DNA of 64,000 nucleotides from Caryophanales bacterium UBA4278 (lineage in GTDB: Bacteria; Bacillota_I; Bacilli_A; RFN20; CAG-826): NCBI GenBank assembly GCA_002395065.1, contig DGVS01000001.1:62001-126000 (forward strand). Direction: 5' to 3'. Position 1 is the stretch's first letter. Each line of letters begins with the position of its first letter. The notes below the pieces were generated by a model. The model saw nothing but the letters and a program-made list of their open reading frames with translations, had not been told where the DNA came from and ran no database searches. The translations under genes were made by a program, and so were the position numbers. This document shows, piece after piece, positions 8,499 through 20,215 of this stretch.

Positions 8499-9744
8499 TT
8501 TTCTTCTTTAACCTTAAAACAGCATAATATAAAAATGAGTTGAGTTTTTTATCAGGAATAATTTGTTCATCCTTAACCAAAGCAAACGAAGGATGGGATT
8601 GTAAAAATGCTTCGACAACACCTTTTGTTTCTTTGTGGTTCAGGGTATTTACAATGTAAACCAAATCGCCACCATCACAAATAAATTCAGAACAATCGTG
8701 AAGAGCTTTCTTTTGATTTTCGACAAAGGCGTCAATAGACGTATTGCGGAAACGAACAATGTAGTCAGGGTATTTATTAATCAATGCATATGAAGAAGAT
8801 CTTGGGTAGCAATAGAAGAGTTCTGTTTTTCTTGATATGCCTGTCTTCATTGTTAAAACATCATTGGCTTTAAAAACATTTATGTTTTTCGCTTTTTGTA
8901 AACGTACAGAACGAACAAGTTTGGTTCTTTCTTCATATGTTGGACAAACAACATTGATTCCAAGGTTTTTATGACTTCGAGCAAGTTCTTCTAATGGCAA
9001 AGAATCATCTTCATCCGAATAAATGCAGACTTCTTGGATAAGAGCGTTTTGAATTTGGTCAACAATGCGTTTTAGATTTGGATCAATCTCAAAAAGCAAT
9101 TCACCTTTGAGTTCTGGTCTTTGTTGAAGAACTTTTCGCGAAATTTCAACAACTTGTTCTAAGATTTCATTAGAAAGAACATCTTTGTTTTTATCCAAAA
9201 CTTCTTTTGCGTATTCATTAAATGGATTAACTCGATAAGTTGTGTTTGATGGGCGTGAGAGATGATGAATCACTCGATATGTTTTTGATAAACCAATTTC
9301 TTTAACCCAAGCTTTTAGAAGCCATTTTGGTAAATTGAAGCGAATTGATAAAAAATCAAAGCTTTTTTGATTAATATTGACATAGTCAAACAAAGAAAAT
9401 TCTGACGAAAGAAGCTCTTTAACATTAGGGAATTTTTCTTTGAAAAGATCTTCAATGAATTTGTTAATTTCACCGATGTTTAATGCTTTTAGATAATGAT
9501 TGTTTGCTAAAACAAGATAAAGATATGTTCTTTCGTTAAGCGTTAACTCAATGTGTAATTTGTCTAAAACTTTTTTAAATAAGAAATGATGTCTAAGTTC
9601 ACATCCGACAAGGCCGGAAACAACTTTTTTATATTGGGAATACTCTTTTTTACAAAAACATTGGTCATTCAAAGAACGTTTGAAAGTCTTGTTCTCATAG
9701 AGAATGTCACTTAAAACGTTTTTAGAAACCAATAGTTCAGTCAT
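8485..9744 (-). CDS. Degenerate RsmB-like protein lacking methyltransferase motifs
   Basis: The 419-residue protein sits exactly where 16S rRNA m5C967 methyltransferase RsmB belongs. It aligns by eye in the N-terminal NusB-like part, in the pre-catalytic segment RPSNTTYRVN (164-173) and in the C-terminal tail GGDLVYIVNTLNHKETKGVVEAFLQ (about 358-382). The SAM loop (D-x-C-A-A-P-G-G-K-T) is not present, the motif IV cysteine (DAPCSG) is replaced by YCYPRSSS (311-318), and the motif VI cysteine (STCT) by IVNT (364-367). So both catalytic cysteines and the cofactor loop are gone while the frame is intact over 1.26 kb. I infer a non-enzymatic, perhaps RNA-binding, survivor. It overlaps rlmN and the DUF1904 gene. 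Confidence 0.7.
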   Translation of the reverse strand: MTELLVSKNVLSDILYENKTFKRSLNDQCFCKKEYSQYKKVVSGLVGCELRHHFLFKKVLDKLHIELTLNERTYLYLVLANNHYLKALNIGEINKFIEDLFKEKFPNVKELLSSEFSLFDYVNINQKSFDFLSIRFNLPKWLLKAWVKEIGLSKTYRVIHHLSRPSNTTYRVNPFNEYAKEVLDKNKDVLSNEILEQVVEISRKVLQQRPELKGELLFEIDPNLKRIVDQIQNALIQEVCIYSDEDDSLPLEELARSHKNLGINVVCPTYEERTKLVRSVRLQKAKNINVFKANDVLTMKTGISRKTELFYCYPRSSSYALINKYPDYIVRFRNTSIDAFVENQKKALHDCSEFICDGGDLVYIVNTLNHKETKGVVEAFLQSHPSFALVKDEQIIPDKKLNSFLYYAVLRLKKKNVED

Positions 9745-10235
9745 TAATGCTTGTGCTTACAGTCACAGTGTTCACCGTCGCAGTGGTGATGTGCTTCTTC
9801 GTACTTTTCCTCAAATCCTTCGAACATGTTGCCTTCGTAGATTTCATCACCTTCTTGGTATTCTTCATCTTCGGCATTAACAACATTTTCTTCAGAAATG
9901 TAGCGTGGATATTCTTTGTTCACATATTCATAACGATGATGTTTGTAATAATAAGAAAATTCAACAACCAAATGAATTGAAAACTCTTTTAGAGTTTGAA
10001 TTAAATAATTAGCAACTTTATCTTCAAGTTTTTCACATTCTTCTGGAGCATTAACTTTAACAATTGTGTTCCAACTTGTTTGTTCAACTCCATTATGGAA
10101 GACATAAGCATTTGGAGAATAAAAAACTAGATCATCTTCACCCACCTCTAAAAGGCTGGAAATGTTTGCACTGTGTTCTTTAGAATAACGTCCAACGACG
10201 TATTGGTCTAACCCATAAATTGAGATTGTAACCAT
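9744..10235 (-). CDS. DUF1904-like protein with His/Cys-rich acidic tail
   Basis: The first 110 or so residues of this 163-residue protein resemble the small DUF1904 family (tautomerase-like fold): a strand, a segment on interaction with an acidic partner, then NxYVF, a WN-T-I-V-KV strand and a helix ending VVEFSYY. I know no function for the family. The tail is unusual: residues about 117-148 are strongly acidic and the last 15 residues are almost only His, Cys, Asp, Glu, Gly and Lys (HHHCDGEHCDCKHKH), a likely Zn, Ni or Cu binding or storage patch. It is the second gene of the gmk operon, one base after gmk, and its stop overlaps the next ATG (TAATG). Confidence 0.6.
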   Translation of the reverse strand: MVTISIYGLDQYVVGRYSKEHSANISSLLEVGEDDLVFYSPNAYVFHNGVEQTSWNTIVKVNAPEECEKLEDKVANYLIQTLKEFSIHLVVEFSYYYKHHRYEYVNKEYPRYISEENVVNAEDEEYQEGDEIYEGNMFEGFEEKYEEAHHHCDGEHCDCKHKH

Positions 10236-10236
10236 G

Positions 10237-10815
10237 TTATTCTCCTTTCATCGCATTAAGAATGATTTGACGAACTTCATCCACTGCTTTATCTAATTTG
10301 TCATTTACGACAACAAATTTATATTGGTCTTTAAAACCAAATTCGTGAGTTGCTTTTGCAACCCTCGATTTAATTACTTCTTCTGTTTCTGTTCCTCTTC
10401 CACGAAGTCTATTTTCAAGTTCTTCTAAAGAAGGAGGAGCAATAAAAATTGATATAACACCAGCATCATGGACTTTTTTCAAGACTTGAGCTGTACCATT
10501 AACTTCAATTTCGAGCATGACGTTTTTACCTTCGTTACGCATTTGTTCTACTTTATCTCGAGGAGTTCCATAACGATTGCCGACAAACTCCGCCCATTCT
10601 AAGAGATTATCATTAGCGATATTTTGATCGAATTCTTCACGACTTACAAAGTAATACTCTCTTCCATTAACTTCGCCAGGACGCATCCCGCGTGTGGTCA
10701 TTGAAACAGAATAATGAAGATTTAAGTCATCTTTCTTCATCAATTCTTCGCGAATTGTACCTTTGCCGACACCACTTGGGCCGGACATAATAATTAATAA
10801 ACCACGTTTTTTCAT
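10237..10815 (-). CDS. gmk: Guanylate kinase
   Basis: Gmk phosphorylates GMP to GDP. The 192-residue form starts MKKRGLLIIMSGPSGVGKGT, with the P-loop GPSGVGKGT; further signatures are SVSMTTRGMRPGEVNGREYYFVS and the lid GRGTETEEVIKSR. The ATG at 10815 is chosen over an in-frame extension of 26 residues because the family begins a few residues before the P-loop and because a promoter -10 (TATAAT) ends 7 bases upstream of this ATG. The mRNA is therefore predicted to be leaderless. It heads the long housekeeping operon that runs down to 3640. Confidence 0.96.
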   Translation of the reverse strand: MKKRGLLIIMSGPSGVGKGTIREELMKKDDLNLHYSVSMTTRGMRPGEVNGREYYFVSREEFDQNIANDNLLEWAEFVGNRYGTPRDKVEQMRNEGKNVMLEIEVNGTAQVLKKVHDAGVISIFIAPPSLEELENRLRGRGTETEEVIKSRVAKATHEFGFKDQYKFVVVNDKLDKAVDEVRQIILNAMKGE

Positions 10816-10822
10816 GTGTTTA

Positions 10823-10851
10823 ATTATATTAAAGTCAAGATTACATTTCAA
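10823..10851 (-). promoter_or_regulatory. Leaderless promoter of the gmk operon
   Basis: On the minus strand TTGAAA (10846-10851) is followed by a 17-base spacer and TATAAT (10823-10828). Seven bases separate the -10 from the gmk ATG at 10815. There is no ribosome binding site. Confidence 0.72.
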
Positions 10852-10863
10852 TATATCTTCCTT

Positions 10864-10869
10864 TATAAT
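10864..10869 (+). promoter_or_regulatory. -10 element of the NFACT gene
   Basis: A perfect TATAAT at 10864-10869 ends 9 bases before the ATG at 10879, leaving a 5' leader of at most about 3 bases. The -35 is weak (TTACAT at 10841-10846) and overlaps the -35 of the divergent gmk promoter. Confidence 0.5.
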
Positions 10870-10878
10870 AAGAAAGAT

Positions 10879-12240
10879 ATGCGATTCACTCATTCTTCAA
10901 TCGAAAAATATCTAAAAGAAAATGAACACTTATTCTTAGGAAAAGCGTTCTTTTCTCCTGTGGTTTTAAGCAAAGATACATTGCTCTTTTTTGGTGCTGA
11001 AAAGAATCGTCAGTTTATCGCATTTGACTTATCAACAAAAAACCCCTGTTTCTATACAAATAAAACCGAAAAATTTTTTGAATCATTAAATTCAGTTTTT
11101 GCATCGCAACTAAGAGCAATCTCTAATGAATTTATGATTGTTTACTATGAATTCAAAAAAGATGATTTTGTTCTTATGCTGCATATGGCCACATCAAACA
11201 ATCCGGAAGAAGATTTATATTTCTATTTTGAGATTTTTCCGAACCATCCAAACCTAATAGTCACAGACATTCACAATAAGATCATTGCTTCATTCTACCA
11301 CAGCAAAAAAGGTGAACCAGAAAATGGATCGAAATACGTTCTTCCAAAAAATGAAAAACTCTTTGATGGGGAGATCGTTTTTGACCAGGATTTTGCGGTT
11401 AAATCTTTCGAAAATTCTATCCAAAAAAGAAGATTAGAAAAGTACCAAGATTTTATCTCTAATTTACAAGGGAAAATCAAAAAATGTCGAACCAAAATTC
11501 TTCACATTGAAGAAGATAAAAAGAATGCTGAATTGCAACAAAATTACCAGCAAATTGCGGATAATTTACTAATTTCTGGTATCAATTTAAAACAAAGATT
11601 AACATCAGTACAAATAGACGGAAAATCAATTCAACTAGACGGGTCAAAAACCATCAGTGAAAACATTCAAATTTTCTACAAAAAAGTTAAGAAAGCTAAA
11701 GAGACAATTCGCCTTGTCGAAACTAACCTCGAAAGAGCCAAAAATGAAATCGAATTGTATGAATCGATTTTACAGCAGCTTTACGATGCTCCAAACGAAA
11801 AAGAGGCTGATAAAATTGTAGCTTCATATTCTTTTAAAAAGAAAAGAGAAATCGCCGTTACTGAATTCAATAAGCCTTGGAGAATTAACTATCAAGGTGT
11901 CTACTTTTACTTCGGAAAAAATTCTTCCCAAAACGACTATTTAAGTTTTGTTATGAAGCAGGACCGGCAATTCACATGGGTTCACATTAAGGAACGTTCT
12001 GGCTCTCACATTGTTATCGCCTCAATTAAACCAACCGACGACCAATTACTCTTTGCTTGTGAGCTCGCTTTATATCTTTCAAATATGAAAACCGGCGAAG
12101 TTCAATATACCAGAAAGAAAAACATTCGCCGAGGTCATTCCTTGGGTGAAGCAATCGTTAAGAATTACTCTTCAATCAAGATTAATAACATCCGCGAACA
12201 TTCAATAGAATTGTTCAAAACAGCTACACGCTGTAATTAA
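10879..12240 (+). CDS. NFACT-domain protein (RqcH/Rqc2-like)
   Basis: This 453-residue protein has the NFACT architecture: an N-terminal NFACT-N domain, a coiled-coil middle (about residues 175-300), and a C-terminal NFACT-R (DUF814) domain with YFGKNSSQNDYLSF and HIKERSGSHIVIAS. Family members such as RqcH bind stalled 50S subunits and recruit tRNA-Ala to add C-terminal alanine tails. Compared with RqcH it is about 100 residues short and the N-terminal Asp/Glu-Arg motif needed for tRNA recruitment seems replaced (NEFMIVYYEF where QxGLDRIVVFEF is usual). The coding end overlaps the end of trmL by 4 bases. The ATG at 10879 fits the -10 just upstream. Confidence 0.82.
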   Translation: MRFTHSSIEKYLKENEHLFLGKAFFSPVVLSKDTLLFFGAEKNRQFIAFDLSTKNPCFYTNKTEKFFESLNSVFASQLRAISNEFMIVYYEFKKDDFVLMLHMATSNNPEEDLYFYFEIFPNHPNLIVTDIHNKIIASFYHSKKGEPENGSKYVLPKNEKLFDGEIVFDQDFAVKSFENSIQKRRLEKYQDFISNLQGKIKKCRTKILHIEEDKKNAELQQNYQQIADNLLISGINLKQRLTSVQIDGKSIQLDGSKTISENIQIFYKKVKKAKETIRLVETNLERAKNEIELYESILQQLYDAPNEKEADKIVASYSFKKKREIAVTEFNKPWRINYQGVYFYFGKNSSQNDYLSFVMKQDRQFTWVHIKERSGSHIVIASIKPTDDQLLFACELALYLSNMKTGEVQYTRKKNIRRGHSLGEAIVKNYSSIKINNIREHSIELFKTATRCN

Positions 12241-12737
12241 ATTCGATATTTATGAATCATGTCAAAACTGGCTAGGCCAGGAAATTTTTGTTGTTTTAAA
12301 ACCTCATAGACAACAATTGCTACGGCGTTTGATAAGTTTAAACTACGTGCTGTTGATAGCATTGGGATTCTTAAAGTATCGTCTTTGTGTTCGCTGAGAA
12401 TGGTTTTATCAATTCCTGTTGATTCTCGACCAAACATCACATAAACATCTTCGGTTGGATTTGTGAATTTTTCTTCACAATATAGGTGCGTTCCATATTT
12501 GGTCACATAATAAATTTTTTGATCTTTAAATTTGTTATTAAATTCTTCATAAGAAGAATAGTATGTGTATTTTGCATCTTTTAAATAATCCATCCCGGCT
12601 CTTTTTAAAGACTTATCAGATAGTTCAAAAGGAAGCGGTCCGATAATATGAACCATTGAGTTTGTTGCCATAGCGGTTCTTAAAATGTTGCCTGTATTTT
12701 GTGGAATCTCTGGATGATAAAGAATAATATGAACCAT
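12237..12737 (-). CDS. trmL: tRNA (cytidine/uridine-34 2'-O)-methyltransferase
   Basis: TrmL (YibK/CspR) is a SPOUT enzyme that methylates the wobble ribose of tRNA-Leu isoacceptors. The 166-residue protein shows the three SPOUT motifs: HPEIPQNTGNILRTA near the N-terminus, VMFGRESTGID, and the C-terminal trefoil-knot segment IPMLSTARSLNLSNAVAIVVYE. Length matches the family. It is a single gene converging with the NFACT gene and divergent from the lipoprotein gene at 12769. Confidence 0.94.
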   Translation of the reverse strand: MVHIILYHPEIPQNTGNILRTAMATNSMVHIIGPLPFELSDKSLKRAGMDYLKDAKYTYYSSYEEFNNKFKDQKIYYVTKYGTHLYCEEKFTNPTEDVYVMFGRESTGIDKTILSEHKDDTLRIPMLSTARSLNLSNAVAIVVYEVLKQQKFPGLASFDMIHKYRI

Positions 12738-12768
12738 ATTAAATATGTTAATATATTAAAGATTGAAA

Positions 12769-13434
12769 ATGAAGAAACGTTCTCTTGTTAGTTTAATCAT
12801 TCCACTTTGTGCTCTTTCAGGGTGCTCTTATAATGGTGATGCAAAACCACTTATGGATGGAGATCTCTTATTAAAAGAAAGTTTTGTTGTACGTGATGAT
12901 TCATTTACTACGATTGATTCCCACATCAAAGCAAAAGACACGTTCTGTTTATATATCTCTTTAGAAGGATGCGATTCCTGTGCCCTTTTTGAAAACGGAC
13001 TAAAAAAAGTTGCCGAAGAGAATAAGGTCTTAACATTTCACATGGAAACTCCGCAAAAGAAAGATGATATCGTCTCTCTTACCACTGCTTATCCAGCTTT
13101 TGATATCCAATACTTCCCATCATTCTTTATTGTGCAAGGAACAAACATTGAAAAAATTCCTTACGAACAAGTCAATTCTGAAAGTCGATTAAGAAATACT
13201 CTCAAAAGAAAAATAACATTAACAAATAATTATTATTTTGAATCAGAGACAGTTGATTATGTTTCTGCATTAAACAAGGCAAATTTAAACGAAGCAACAC
13301 TTATCCAACTAGACTTTTCAAATGGTGATCAAGTAGCCAAATATCAAACTGTTAAAAACGAAAATGATGGACCACTATTCATCCATCAAAAACCTGGATT
13401 ATCTAATATTCAAATTTCCAAAGTTACAAAATAA
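12769..13434 (+). CDS. Lipoprotein with thioredoxin-like fold
   Basis: The protein has 221 residues from the ATG at 12769. It begins with a lipoprotein signal (KKRSLVSLIIPLCALSGC), lipobox ALSGC, so it is probably attached to the outer face of the membrane. The mature part has a strand then GCDSC, a CxxC in the thioredoxin position, followed by PSFFIV, the cis-Pro region. It is therefore a candidate extracytoplasmic thiol reductase or isomerase, though the motif CDSC is unusual. A second membrane-anchored CxxC protein (CDEC) lies at 36876. An in-frame TTG two codons upstream is possible but less likely. A TATATT -10 ends 11 bases before the ATG. Confidence 0.72.
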   Translation: MKKRSLVSLIIPLCALSGCSYNGDAKPLMDGDLLLKESFVVRDDSFTTIDSHIKAKDTFCLYISLEGCDSCALFENGLKKVAEENKVLTFHMETPQKKDDIVSLTTAYPAFDIQYFPSFFIVQGTNIEKIPYEQVNSESRLRNTLKRKITLTNNYYFESETVDYVSALNKANLNEATLIQLDFSNGDQVAKYQTVKNENDGPLFIHQKPGLSNIQISKVTK

Positions 13435-13482
13435 AAAGGCCTTCAATTCTCTGTGATTTAACCAAGAATTGCTGGTCTTTTT
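13433..13482. terminator. Shared terminator hairpin between lipoprotein and atp operon
   Basis: AAAAAGGCC (13433-13441) pairs with GGTCTTTTT (13474-13482) around an inner stem CAATTCT/AGAATTG. The structure serves the plus-strand lipoprotein gene and the convergent atp operon. Its right arm holds CCAAGAATTGCTGG, one copy of the dispersed 14-bp word found elsewhere in the window. Confidence 0.75.
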
Positions 13483-13487
13483 CAATT

Positions 13488-13882
13488 TTATTGATTTACT
13501 GTATTGATTCGTGACAGTGCTCGATATAAAGCTAATTGAGCACGCTTAATATCAATACCATTATCTTTATTTTTGAGTCGTCCTTCGGCACGTTCTTTAG
13601 CTCGTTTAGCACGTTCGATATCAATCTCATCTTTTCGTTCAATAGCATTGACCATTAAGATAACTTTTTCATTGGTCACATTGATTGCACCGCCATGAAG
13701 AGCGTAGTGAATTGTTTGACCATCTTTTACAATATGCATTGGAGCATAAGCAATCGCACCAATTAGTGGAACGTGTTTTGCAAGAATTGTGCGATATCCA
13801 CTAGAAAGTTTGATTGTTAAAGATTCCACCTCTTCATCAAGGTAGCATCCTCGTGGCGAAACAATTACTAAACGAAATTTCA

Positions 13883-13883
<1 letters not shown>
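13488..13883 (-). CDS. atpC: ATP synthase F1 epsilon subunit
   Basis: This 131-residue protein is the epsilon subunit, part of the rotor stalk and an inhibitor of hydrolysis. The N-terminal beta-sandwich is recognisable (FRLVIVSPRGCYLDEEVESLTIKLSSGYRTILAKHVPLIGAI, a variant of the GxxGxLPxHxP region) followed by the helical hairpin rich in Lys, Arg and Glu (about residues 90-130). It is the last gene of the atp operon and shares one base with atpD. Confidence 0.93.
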
Positions 13884-18176
<4,293 letters not shown>

Positions 18177-18177
<1 letters not shown>

Positions 18178-18719
18178 TATTCTTTCTTCTTCAAATCTTC
18201 AATAAATTGATCGATTAGTTTTTCATTGTCTTCATCTTTTACTTCCCTAGACAACACTTTCTTGGATGCATCAAATGCCACATCCACGATTTGGGAATGA
18301 ATTTCATCTTTGCTCTTTTCGATTTCTTGTTCGATTTCAGCTTTGGCACGTTTGACTTCTTGGTCGGCATCTTCTTTAGCCTGCTTTCTAATTCGCGCTC
18401 TTTCTTTTTCAGCATCAGCCTTAGCCTGCTCAACAATGCCTAAAGCTTCTTGATGACTCTTTTTAATCTCAAGATTAGCTTCTTCGACTTTAGCTAATGC
18501 ATCTTTCTCGCTTTGTTCAGCGTGGCGGAGTTTACCATCCACATAATCAGCGCGTTTCTGAATCAGTCTTTTGACTGGTTTATAGGCAAAATAGAAAACA
18601 ACAATTAGTAGAACGACGAATGCTAAAAAAACCGCTAAAGCATCCCAAGGATTTGGGAACAACTTATCAATAAAGCTTTCTTTAGTGATTGCTTCGTCTA
18701 GAACGACAAGGTTTTTCAT
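18177..18719 (-). CDS. atpF: ATP synthase F0 b subunit
   Basis: The 180-residue b subunit forms the peripheral stalk. There is one membrane helix (about residues 26-50, WDALAVFLAFVVLLIVVFYFAYKPVKRLI) and a long, highly charged Ala/Glu/Lys helix to the C-terminus, as expected. The N-terminus is longer than usual before the helix (MKNLVVLDEAITKESFIDKLFP). It is followed closely by atpH and preceded by atpE. Confidence 0.95.
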
Positions 18720-18744
18720 AAGTGCCTCCTTTCTTTAAATCGAA

Positions 18745-18969
18745 TTAGAAAACGAAAAGTAACAAGATAGAAATAAGTAGGGCATAGATACCGCAAGTTT
18801 CAACAAGGGCACAGCCGATAATCATTGAGGAACGTAGTTTTCCATACATTTCTGGATTACGAGACATTCCTTCGATTGCTTTTGAGCAGAGCATACCTTC
18901 ACCAATACTTGATGCACCAGCGCTAAGAATAGCAATGCCAGCAGCTAAAGCAATTAATGGATCTTTCAT
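18745..18969 (-). CDS. atpE: ATP synthase F0 c subunit, two-carboxylate sodium-type motif
   Basis: This 74-residue hairpin forms the ion-translocating ring. Helix 1 carries SSIGEGM with Glu24, and helix 2 carries ALVETCGIYALLI with the essential Glu57 followed by Thr58. In proton-type rings the helix 1 position is not acidic. A second carboxylate 33 residues before the ion-binding Glu, plus Val-Glu-Thr in helix 2, matches the two-carboxylate sodium-binding arrangement described for the Fusobacterium nucleatum c-ring (E32 and E65). I therefore infer a Na+-coupled ATP synthase. The loop RNPE is a variant of the usual RQP. It overlaps atpB by 4 bases. Confidence 0.93.
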   Translation of the reverse strand: MKDPLIALAAGIAILSAGASSIGEGMLCSKAIEGMSRNPEMYGKLRSSMIIGCALVETCGIYALLISILLLFVF

Positions 18970-19727
18970 GCTTTCATCTCCTTTCTAGTAGCTAAAGCTA
19001 CTTCTTGTTCAACTTCTTCTGGACGTTCTTGAGCAACAAATAGACACGTCAAGAAGACAAAAACCATGCTCTGGATAAATCCAGAGACAAGGTCAAAGTA
19101 AGCGTGGAAAACCGGTGTAATAATCGGACTAATAAAGATTGTATTTAGACCGGTTGGAGCAAACGAGAAAATCGCTGCCGAAATATTTCCAAGCAAACTA
19201 TTAATCAAAGAAATCAAAACCCATCCAACAATCGCATTACCAAACATACGAAGAGTCATCGAAATAAGTGGCGCCCACATCGATAACAAGTTGATTGGAG
19301 CAAAGATTGGAATTGGGTCAATATAGCGTTTAAAATAGCGCCATTTCGTATAACGAATAGATGTGTAGTGAATTAAAATAAATGTCACTAAAGCTAGTGA
19401 TAAAGGCACGGCTAAATTAGCCATCGGAGTTGGTAAACCGGTAATACCTATCGTAAACGATAGGAAAAGGAATGGGATGATACCTAAAAGAATCCCACCA
19501 AAGTTTTCAAAACCCGGACCCATCGTGTCCTTTGTAAAGGCATCAAGCTTCTCAACAGCCCATTCCGCAAGAAGGAGTAAACCTTTTGGTTTCTTCTTGA
19601 AATCGGCTTTTTTAGCAAGAATACCAATGATAATTGCAAAGACAATTAAAACACCAATCAAGATGAGAGCCATAATGATCTCACCGGTTGGATTAAATGT
19701 TTTAAAAGACTCAGAATTATAAGGCAT
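18966..19727 (-). CDS. atpB: ATP synthase F0 a subunit
   Basis: The 253-residue a subunit provides the ion half-channels beside the c-ring. It has about six hydrophobic helices, and the essential stator arginine is in SMTLRMFGNAIVGWVL (helix 5 region). The C-terminal helix region FISPIITPVFHAYFDLVSGFIQSMVFVFLTCLFV matches the family. Order atpI-atpB-atpE is standard. It begins one base into the end of atpI. Confidence 0.95.
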   Translation of the reverse strand: MPYNSESFKTFNPTGEIIMALILIGVLIVFAIIIGILAKKADFKKKPKGLLLLAEWAVEKLDAFTKDTMGPGFENFGGILLGIIPFLFLSFTIGITGLPTPMANLAVPLSLALVTFILIHYTSIRYTKWRYFKRYIDPIPIFAPINLLSMWAPLISMTLRMFGNAIVGWVLISLINSLLGNISAAIFSFAPTGLNTIFISPIITPVFHAYFDLVSGFIQSMVFVFLTCLFVAQERPEEVEQEVALATRKEMKA

Positions 19728-20149
19728 TATTTGAGCTCACCAATGTTCATTAGATTTTTACCTTCCTTAGACATGACAATACAAACAATAATCACTGTTG
19801 GAAGATACGCAATTAAAAGTCCAAAGACTGAATAGGCAAAAGCAGATAGATGAAGTTTAAAATCAAGGAATGCTAACAAAACAGTAAAGCCAACATAAAG
19901 AAGCATTCTTAGAAAATAAAAAAGAAGAAAAAGCGATGCTTTTGAAGCATTTAAAACAAAGCTACTTCCCTTGAACAAAAGCACAACGTTTACAAGTGAG
20001 ATAAGAGTTCCAATAGAAACACCAATCAGCCAACCAAACTGACCGAAAATAATGCCAATGCATGATAAAATCATTAAGATTAAGCCGAGTGCTAATGTAG
20101 AAATGACCAGTCGCGCTAACTGGCTTTTGTTCGATAAGAACTTTTTCAT
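19727..20149 (-). CDS. atpI: ATP synthase protein I-like membrane protein
   Basis: This 140-residue protein with four hydrophobic segments (about residues 14-34, 38-58, 70-94, 100-122) sits first in the operon where AtpI lies. AtpI proteins help c-ring assembly and are implicated in Mg2+ uptake; sequence conservation is low and assignment is mostly by position and topology. The ATG at 20149 is chosen because a strong promoter places its -10 hexamer 6 bases upstream, predicting a leaderless start; a TTG seven codons earlier would lie on the -10 itself. Confidence 0.78.
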   Translation of the reverse strand: MKKFLSNKSQLARLVISTLALGLILMILSCIGIIFGQFGWLIGVSIGTLISLVNVVLLFKGSSFVLNASKASLFLLFYFLRMLLYVGFTVLLAFLDFKLHLSAFAYSVFGLLIAYLPTVIIVCIVMSKEGKNLMNIGELK

Positions 20150-20155
20150 ACGCAT

Positions 20156-20184
20156 ATAATACGAACGCAAAAAGAAAAAGTCAA
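20156..20184 (-). promoter_or_regulatory. Promoter of the atp operon (leaderless, overlapping pfp terminator)
   Basis: On the minus strand TTGACT (20179-20184), a 17-base spacer and TATTAT (20156-20161) are followed by 6 bases and the atpI ATG at 20149. The -35 hexamer is part of the 3' arm and T-run of the hairpin that ends the upstream pfp gene. Confidence 0.75.
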
Positions 20185-20203
20185 TCCTATGGACTGACTT
20201 TTT
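20175..20203 (-). terminator. Intrinsic terminator of pfp
   Basis: Reading the minus strand, AAAAAGTCA and TGACTTTTT form the stem around an 11-base loop, followed by further T. It lies just after the pfp stop. Its 3' arm contains TTGACT, which doubles as the -35 of the atp promoter. Confidence 0.75.
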
Positions 20204-20215
20204 TGTGTATTTTAA

